From: Liriodendron chinense | Taxonomy: Eukaryota > Streptophyta > Magnoliopsida > Magnoliales > Magnoliaceae | Length of the DNA stretch: 64,000 nt | NCBI GenBank assembly: GCA_003013855.2 | Contig: PVNU02003892.1 | Span: 2,108,001-2,172,000 of the forward strand | Direction of reading: 5' to 3' | Part shown: in pieces, positions 56,106 through 64,000 of the stretch | How the letters are laid out: every line of letters begins with the position of its first letter | Numbering within the stretch: the stretch's first letter is position 1 | Notes under the pieces: generated by a model | Told to the model about the DNA's origin: nothing | Seen by the model: the letters and a program-made list of their open reading frames with translations, nothing else | The model's database searches: none | Program-made: the position numbers and the translations under genes

Positions 56106-59100
56106 TCAATCATCCTGATACACAGGATCATTCAGGGGTATGGACATACCTTCTGAAGGAAAATTCTCAAAGAACGGCTTTAATCGTTGCCCATTTGCTT
56201 TGAAAATGTTGCCGTTCCTCGGATTCAACAGCTCGACAGTCCCATACGGATAGACAGTTTGCACAATGTAGGGACCGGTCCATCGAGATTTTAGTTTTCC
56301 CGGAAATATATGTAAGCGAGAATTATACATAAGGACTTTTTGGTTGATTGTGAATGTCTTGCGAAGAATATTCTTATCATGGAATATCTTCATCTTGTCC
56401 TTGTAAATTCTCGCATTCTCATAAGCGTCATTCCGGATTTCTGCAAGTTCATTCAATTGTAGTTTGCGTAACGAGCTTGCCTTGTCAGAATTGAAATTCA
56501 TCTTCTTAATAGCCCAATATGCCTTATGTTCCAATTCCACAGGTAGGTGACAAGCCTTCCCATAGACAAGTCTATAGGGAGACATTCCAATAGGGGTTTT
56601 AAAGGCAGTACGGTAAGCCCAAAGCGCATCGGTAAGTCGAAGTGACCAATCCTTGCGATCGGGATTCACCGTTTTCTCCAAAATGTGTTTAATCTCCCTA
56701 TTGGATATCTCAGCTTGTCCACTAGTTTGTGGGTGATAGGGAGTGCTCACTTTGTGTGTAACGCCATATTTTTTCATTAAAGCTGCAAAAGGGCGATTGC
56801 AAAAGTGAGACCCTCCATCACTTATGATGACTCGAGGTGTTCCAAACCGGGAAAGAATATTTTCTTTTAAAAATCGAATGACCGTTTTATGGTCATTATT
56901 CCGGCAAGGAATGGCCTCGACCCATTTGGAGACATAATCAACAGCAAGTAAGATGTATAAATTTCCAAAAGAAGATGGGAATGGGCCCATGAAATCGATG
57001 CCCCAACAATCAAAAATTTCGATAATTAAAATGGGATTAAGTGGCATCATATTTCTACGGGAGATTCCTCCTAGTTTCTGACAAGGTTCACATGCTTTGC
57101 AGAACTCATGTGTGTCTTTGAACATGGTGGGCCAATAAAACCCATATTGCAGAATTTTCGCTGTGGTCTTTTTGGCTGAAAAATGGCCACCACATGCTTG
57201 AGAATGACAGAAGGAGATGATACTTTGTTGCTCATTATCTGGGACACATCTCCTTATGATTTGGTCGGGACAATACTTGAACAAGTATGGGTCGTCCCAT
57301 AGAAATTTCCGTACCTCTGAGAAGAATCTATCCTTATCTTGCTTTTTCCAATATGTAGGAATTGTACCTGTAGCAAGATAATTAGCAATGTCCGCATACC
57401 ATGGCAATTGGGAAACAGCAAAAAGTTGTTCATCAGGAAACATGTCATTGATTGTAGTCGTTTCAGGGGAATCAGTGAGGACAAGTCGAGAGAGGTGGTC
57501 AGCTACTACATTCTCTACTCCTTTCTTATCACGTATTTCTAAGTCGAATTCTTGGAGTAGGAGGATCCATCTTAATAACCGTGGTTTAGCATCCTTCTTA
57601 GAGAGAAGATACTTAAGCGCGGCATGGTCGGTGAATACGATGATCTTGGATCCAATCAAGTAGGATCTAAACTTTTCCAAGGCAAAAACTACTGCTAAAA
57701 GTTCCTTTTCAGTAGTGGTGTAGTTTGCTTGGGCTGAGTTTAGGGTTCTACTTGCATAGTAGATAACACATGGCTTTTTATCTTTTCTTTGGCCTAACAC
57801 GGCCCCAATAGCATAGTCGCTAGCATCGCACATAATCTCAAAAGGAAGGCTCCAATCAGGTGGTTGCATTATTGGGGCGCATGTCAACATGCCTTTAAGG
57901 GTGGTAAAGGCCTTTTGACATTCTTCACTCCACTCAAATGAATTTTCCTTTTGAAGTAGGTTGCATAAAGGACGAGAGAGTGAACTGAAATCCTTTATGA
58001 ACCGTCTATAAAATCCTGCGTGTCCTAAAAAGGACCGTATATCTCGTATGCTTTTGGGTGGTGGGAGGTTAGAGATAAGATCAATTTTCGCCTTGTCCAC
58101 CTCAATTCCATTTTGTGAAACGATGTGACCAAGTACAATTCCCTTTTGAACCATGAAGTGACACTTTTCCCAATTGAGTACAAGGTTCTTTTCTTCACAT
58201 CTTTTTAGCACAGATTTCAAGTGCTTGAGGCACTCATCAAAGTTACAACCAAATACAGAAAAATCATCCATGAAGACTTCAAGAATGGTCCCCACCATGT
58301 CAGAAAAGATGCTCATCATGCAACGCTGAAAGGTGGCAGGGGCATTACATAGTCCAAACGGCATTCGTCGATAGGCGAAAGTACCGAATGGACATGTGAA
58401 TGTAGTCTTTTCTTGATCTTCACGGGCAATTTCTATTTGGTTGTATCCTGAATAGCCATCAAGAAAGCAAAAGTGGGAATGACCCGCCAACCGTTCTAAA
58501 ATCTGATCAACAAACGGTAGGGGGAAGTGGTCTTTCCTCGTGACAGTATTTAGCTTCCTGTAGTCAATGCACATTCTCCAACCGGTAGTGACTCTAGTTG
58601 GTACGAGTTCATTATTGGCATTGGCTATGATGGTTATTCCGGATTTCTTTGGCACCACTTGAGTTGGGCTCACCCATTGGCTATCAGATATTGGGTAAAT
58701 AATACCTACATCCAATAGTTTCACCACTTCGGCCTTAACCACATCCTTCATATTTGGATTTAGTCGTCTTTGTGGTTGCCGGGATGTCTTTGCATTTTCC
58801 TCAAGATGTATGCGGTGAGTGCAAATCAGTGGGTCTATGCCTTTGAGATCCGCAATTGTCCATCCGATGGCACTCTTGTGCTCTAATAGAGTGGCTATTA
58901 GCCTACTCTCTTGTTCCTCATCCAAGTGGGAAGAAATCACCACTGGATATGTCTCATCTCGACCTAAATAGACATATTTTAGCTCACTTGGCAATGGTTT
59001 TAGGTCGAGTTTTGGTGCCTTAATGTTGGATGGGAGGGCCTTGTTCTCATTTATAGGCAAAGGTTCAATTGGGGCCCTCCATCTTTTATTTTCATGCACC

Positions 59101-60906
59101 AGCATCACATCTAGAATGGCATCCATCTCTTGTGTTGTATTATCATTCATATCATGGAGATGGGCCACACATGCCTCTAAAGGGTCGGAAAATAGTGACA
59201 AGGGGACTGTATCTTCCACGAATGATTCGATCATGTTTAGTTCGTGGATATCATCATCAACTTCCCGCGGTTGTTTGCATAACTCAAATATATTAAGCTC
59301 AAGAGTCATATTTCCAAAGGACATTTGTACCAGTCCGTTTCTACAATTGATAATGGCGTTTGAGGTAGCTAGAAACGGCCTTCCAAGTATGACAGGAATT
59401 TGAGTACCGGTGCCTATCACGGGATGTGTGTCCAAGACAATAAAATCTACTGGATAGTAGAATTTATCAACTTGAACTAGAACATCCTCTACCATTCCTC
59501 TCGGTATCCGGATGGATCTATCAGCAAGTTGGAGTGTGGTTTTGGTGGGTTTCAATTCACCTAACCCAAGTTGTTCGTAGACCGAGTATGGAATGAGATT
59601 CACACTTGCCCCCAAGTCGAGTAGGGCTTGTTTAATCTGGTAGTCTCCTATGATGCATGATATGGTTGGACTACCCGGATCTTTGTATTTTTGGGGCACC
59701 TCTTGTTTGATGATGGCACTCAAATTCTCAGCCAAAAGCACTTTGTTGTGAACATTATGTTTCCTTTTGATTGTACACAATTCCTTTAAAAATTTGGCAT
59801 AAGATGGTATTTGTTTTATTGCATCCAACAGCGGAATGTTGATCTTCACCTGCTTGAAAACTTCCAGAATCTCCAGATTTTTATCTAAAGGTTTAGGTGA
59901 AATCAACCTTTGTGGAAATGGGGCAACCGGCTTGTATTGTCTTTCCGGTTCTTTCTCTTGTGGAATATTGTTTGGGCTATCATCCTCTTTGGGAATTTCC
60001 GGATCCTTAGGCTTGGGGGCCTTCACCGGATTGGATTTATCAATTTCTTTCCCACTTCTCAAAGTGGTGATAGCTTGGACATGTTCCGTATGGTGGGAGG
60101 ATGAGCTTGCATCTTGTATCTCATATTGGGTCCTTGGATTAGGAAGAGGTTGGGCAGGGAGTGTGCCCTTCTCTCTAACACTAAGGTGAGCTTCAACTCT
60201 AGCCAAAGATGTTTTCAATTCATTGATGGCTTGGTTTGAGTTTTGATTGAATTTCAATTGCTCTTGCATGAACCCATCTATTTTTAGAGAGTTTGTCTTG
60301 TTTTGCTCATTCTGGACTGATACAAATGCACCCAACATCTCTTCTAGTGATACTTTTGGAGTGTTGTTTGCATTTGCATTGGGCCCATTCTTCCAACTGA
60401 AGTTGGGATGGTTCTTCCAATTAGGATTATACGTGTTTGAGTTTGGAGCACCATATTGCTGCTGATAACTGTTTATGGCATTTGTTTGTTCTTGTAAGAT
60501 GTCTTGGACTGCTGAAATTGTGGGACAATCGGGTGTAGCATGTTGATTTCCAGCACAAATTCCACAAACAGTTTCAACCTCAGTAGAGTTGATTGTTTCT
60601 CCTTTCCTTAATTCCATGGCTTCGACCTTTCTTGTAAGGCTAGCCAACCGTGCACTTATGCTATCTTCTTCTGATAGGACATACATTCCTCCCTTTTCCT
60701 TTTGTTGGCCAATCTTGGAATTTGTCGGTTTAGGTGTGTCCCAAGATTGTGCACTTTCAGCCAATTCTTCCAGATAATCCCATGCTTCATCAGCTTCCTT
60801 ATTCATGAACTCCCCATTACACATCATCTCTATAAATTGGCGCATGGATGGAATCAGTCCTTCATAGAAAAAACTTATAATCCGCCAATTTTCATAGCCA
60901 TGATGT

Positions 60907-60942
<36 letters not shown>

Positions 60943-61553
60943 CATTGGGAAAAGGTTTCATCCTCCTTTTGGGCAAAGTTCATGATAAGGCGCTTAAGCA
61001 TATTCGTTTTGTGAGTAGGGAAGAATTTTTTTATAAATTCTCTGTGCATATCGTTCCATGACCCGATTGATCTTGGCCTTAATGCATACAGCCAACCCTT
61101 GGCTTTATCCTTAAGAGTGAAAGGGAAGAATTTAAGTCTTACTACATCTTCAGTCACATTTGCAAAGTGCATGGTGGTGATTACCTCATCAAACTCCCTA
61201 AAGTGTTGATAGGCACTTTCACTGTCTAAACCATGGAATTTAGGGAGAAGATTGATCACTCCCGGTTTCAAATCCACATTCCCTGCATTTGGTGGAAATA
61301 CTATGCATGAGGGAGTGCTTGTTCTTGCAGGTTGCAAGAAATCACGTAAAGTCCTAGGTCGGGGAACATTCTCAACCACATTCTCCCCTGTTTCGGTTTG
61401 ATTTTGAACCGGGTTAGGTTGATTTGTAGCCATACTTTCAGATAAAATTGGAGAATTTAGATGTCTCCTAGCACGTGGCTCTCTATCAATCCCTTCTACT
61501 ATCCCCCCTTCACTTATGAGTCGGTTATTGGAATCCCGAGCCCAATGTGGCAT
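56106..61553 (-). CDS. Athila-like gag-pol polyprotein, 1815 aa, intact
   Basis: A single uninterrupted frame. Gag: residues about 100-270 (FREFDEVITTMHF, WLYALRPRSIGSWNDM). CCHC zinc knuckle C330-C333-H338-C343. Protease with DLGAS at 646-650 and ILGRPFL at 722-728. RT about 930-1160 with catalytic Asp1032 and the FMDD motif at 1094-1097 (Phe-Met in place of the usual Tyr-Val). RNase H with Asp1243, Glu1284 and Asp1309. Integrase zinc region with His1450, His1457, Cys1488 and Cys1491. Integrase core Asp1520, Asp1579 and Glu1615, giving the D-35-E spacing. C-terminal GPF-like domain (KLKSRWTGPYIVQTVYPYG). No chromodomain, as expected for Athila. All catalytic residues are present, so it is probably functional. 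Confidence 0.97.
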
Positions 61554-62100
61554 GCAAAATCAAAAATAAAAAAACAAAAGAAAGGAAAAAGAATTCTTCC
61601 TTCTTTTTCTTTACTCTTCTCTAAGACCGAAGCACAAGGTGTCTTGCAATGGCTAGGCCAAAAACAAATATAGAGACCGATTTCTCCTGGTCAATAGGGG
61701 TTCAGAGAACACCCCACCCACTCTTTGAATCTTTTGAGAAAAGACACAGAAAAAAAGAAAGAGAAGTAGAGATGAGAAAAGAAATCCCTGAGCACAAGGT
61801 GATCCAAGACGGCAGAGCCGACCAATAGGAATCCAGGTGGCAAAAAGGCCGACCTTTCAGAGATCCAAAAGGAGTCTCCACCCACTCTACAAGAGATGAA
61901 TAAAATAAGAATGACTAGGAGAAGGAGAAGAGTAAGGTTTTAGAAGGATAGAACCTGATTCGCACTTGAAATCCTTGAATCTTCTTCAGCTTCCTAGAAA
62001 TCCTTGAAAAAAAATCAAATAAACAAACTAAGTTAGTTCTAATAATCTAAAAGAGTCCTAAATAGATACTAATTTCAGAAATTTGTGAAAACCGTCAAAG
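61554..62100 (-). other. Athila-like 5' leader
   Basis: 547 bp between primer site and gag start. No frame of note; A-rich on the minus-strand complement, with duplicated text (ACACCTTGTGCTT-type) near 61630 and 61795. Confidence 0.6.
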
Positions 62101-62118
62101 TCCCCGGCAACGGCGCCA
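62101..62118 (-). other. Athila-like primer-binding site (tRNA-Asp)
   Basis: On the minus strand TGGCGCCGTTGCCGGGGA, an 18-base complement of the plant tRNA-Asp 3' end, 6 bases from the LTR. The match stops at 18 bases here, unlike the 47-bp match at 10241. Confidence 0.9.
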
Positions 62119-62124
62119 AAAACT

Positions 62125-63757
62125 TGTTCGCTTCCCCAAGTCTAGGGTTGCGATGTAGTAATAATCTCGGTAATACCGAGGTCGATCCACAGGGACTTAT
62201 GTAGGATGTCACAAACTCATCCACAAGTTTCTGTTGAAGCTAACAATCAAAGTTTGAATAGAATGTGTGTGATTAACAGTTTTAGCTAAATTGAATGTAA
62301 ACAATTATAAGAAGGCACTAGGGGTTCGAGGATTCACTTGTAGCAATCCTCGATGTTCAATCCGCTGTGGTTTCCCATTCTCTCAACTAGAATCACCAGT
62401 CAGGTCTATCTAGTCGGATGATAGAACTGTTAAACCAGAAGTCTGTAACATGTAAGTTCTGTGCATAAAGTTCACTCAACTCTAGGCTGATCTGAGCATG
62501 CTCATTGCATAGGTCATTCACCTTTTCTATAGGTCCAATTCCCAATCATAACCATCCTCAAGTCTTCTCACAAGACAAGGCTAGATCATGATTTGAACTG
62601 GATTCAAATTATATGCACAATCTATACATATTCCAGATAATCAACCAAAACTAGAACTTTGGCATGAAGTCCCTTTATGAAGAGCTTGGTACTAGAGCGC
62701 ACTCCAATTCCTCGGATCATACAGGTCTAGACCGTTGCAAACAAATTAAGAAGATAAGTAATCCATCCAAACATCCATGAGTCATCACAAGACTAAGAGA
62801 AATTACTTAAAAACTTGTATAAACTTCAAACCTTAGTTCATAATCATGAATTCCAAACTGAAAACCACTTAACTACGAATTAAAACATCTTGGATACACT
62901 AAAAGCTTCACCTCTTAGCCCTAGCTAAGAGGTTTAGCTGCTCATGATCCAAGGAAACATGAAACAACTACAAAAAGCATAAAAACAGCAAAGCAAACCA
63001 AAAGGAGTTGTGAAACTCCAATCTTCACTTCCACAGCCTCCAACCTCGCTTGAACCCTTCTAGGATACCTTAGGAACAATCCCTAGGTGTCTATTTATAG
63101 TCTGGAGGTTCCACGACTTCGGAAGAATCGAGAAAGTGCGTAACACTTACGCAGCGCAGAGAAAATCGGACGTTACTTAGGAGTTTCTAAGTCAGTACAC
63201 CTGGCCGACCGGTCACGACCGGTCGGCCTCAATACACATTCATTCCAGCAAGCATGGCCGACCGGTCATGACCGGTCGGACGTCTACATTGACATTCCAG
63301 CAAGTATGGCCGACCGGTCATGACCGGTCGGCCTCATTCAATATTGGTCCAGCAATCATGTCTGACCGGTCATGACCGGTCGGACGTCCTCACTCCTGTT
63401 CCAGTAGTCATGTCCGACCGGTCATGACCGGTCGGATGTCTTCAGCAGATTCCCAATGTGCATGGCTGACCGGTCACTGACCGGTCTGGCTTCCTTGGCA
63501 GACCGGTCACGACCGGTCAGCCCTCTTTTCTTCTTGCATTTTTTTCTTTCTTTCTTCCTTCTGCTTCCTTTTCTTCTTTAGTTCTTTCTTTCTTTATTAG
63601 AATGGTTCCAAATGAGCTCATTATATCTTCAATTGAGTAGAGTCCATCCTCAATCCTGTAGTCACACAACATGCATTGAATTAGCTTCCAAACCATACAA
63701 ACCTTGCACAATGAGTGATGAATTGGGGTTAGAATATGCATAATTAAGAGCTCAACA
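62125..63757 (-). repeat. Athila-like 5' LTR, 1633 bp
   Basis: Same length and, but for two bases found, same sequence as 53334-54966. It contains the TATA box and the GACCGGTC array (63203-63521). Confidence 0.97.
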
Positions 63758-64000
63758 CGACTCGTAATGACTCAACCTGTATCTCCATCGGGACCACTGC
63801 CTCCGTACCGTATACCAACGAGTAGGGCGTAGCTCGCGTAGCTGTGCGGTGTGTGGTTCGATATGCCCACAATGCTTCGGGCAGCCGTCTGTCACAATCC
63901 TTCTTATTTTCCGCCACTGTCTTTTTCAAGATCTTCACGATAGTCTTATTGAACGCCTCAGCCAACCCATTCGCAGGGGGGTAATAAGGTGATGAATAAC
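63758..64000 (-). pseudogene. Tat-2 integrase, core part (partial, at window edge)
   Basis: Reads GLAEAFNKTIVKILKKTVAENKKD, then LPEALWAYRTTHRTATRATPYSLVYGTEAVVPMEIQVESLRV: the end of the integrase core with the catalytic Glu of the DDE triad (AEAFNK). No stops. It continues upstream beyond the window edge and is cut at the TSD by the Athila-like element; the frame is kept on the far side (52973-53333). Confidence 0.9.

Larger units (their letters stand above)
53329..63762 (-). mobile_element. Complete young Athila-like element nested in Tat-2 integrase
   Basis: Element 53334-63757 (10,424 bp) with TSD CGACT at 53329-53333 and 63758-63762. The two LTRs are both 1633 bp. My base-by-base reading found two differences, 53832 versus 62623 (C/T) and 54709 versus 63500 (C/A), about 0.12%. 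With the grass rate of 1.3e-8 per site per year, this means roughly 50 thousand years. It has a tRNA-Asp primer site, an uninterrupted gag-pol, and poly-purine tracts. It is probably, or was until recently, mobile. Confidence 0.97.

Overview
The window is nuclear DNA of a flowering plant. The evidence is one intron-containing tonoplast aquaporin gene with GT-AG splice sites, plant-type LTR retrotransposons (Ty3/gypsy Tat, Athila and chromovirus lineages, Ty1/copia Tork/Tnt1-like), a tRNA-derived SINE, a TRIM and several MITEs. Abundant MITEs with GTGGGCCCCAC-type termini would fit a magnoliid-like genome, but I cannot name the species.

Layout, left to right. 1-3.5 kb: decayed Tat-lineage pol (+). 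3.5-8.7 kb: gene-poor DNA with a foldback MITE (4.0 kb) and a TIR element (6.06-6.94 kb). 8.7-10.3 kb: an Athila-type LTR followed by a primer-binding site that extends into a 47-bp complement of the tRNA-Asp 3' half. 11.0-11.2 kb: SINE. 12.05-17.6 kb: full-length but decayed copia element with target-site duplication (TSD) TGGGC. 18.5-25.0 kb: the only clear host gene, a TIP4-type aquaporin (21.3-23.1 kb), among MITEs.

25.3-44 kb holds a Tat element on the minus strand (Tat-1). It is read right to left: gag and protease at 43.9-42.0 kb, RT tail/RNase H/integrase at 35.7-33.4 kb, then an antisense (+ strand) gene remnant at 26.4-29.2 kb next to a putative 3' LTR end near 25.75 kb. It has been split by a chromovirus-like element with LTRs of about 3.5 kb (35.67-41.98 kb), two Athila-type solo LTRs with perfect TSDs (31.09-32.58 and 36.34-37.77 kb) and a TRIM (28.18-28.64 kb).

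44.6 kb to the window end is a second minus-strand Tat/Ogre-like element (Tat-2). Its 3' LTR end lies near 46.05 kb. Its antisense module is an intact, spliced gene of about 1379 codons with a plant mobile domain (PMD), preceded by a small unknown ORF and by an array of short covarying hairpins. Its integrase gene is split precisely by a very young, structurally complete Athila-like element (53,334-63,757; LTRs of 1633 bp with two differences that I could find; TSD CGACT; intact 1815-codon gag-pol).

Most notable are the antisense PMD transcription unit carried by a retrotransposon, the hairpin arrays in and beside its LTR, GACCGGTC-type palindrome arrays upstream of the TATA boxes of LTRs from unrelated families, and the over-long tRNA-Asp primer-site copy.
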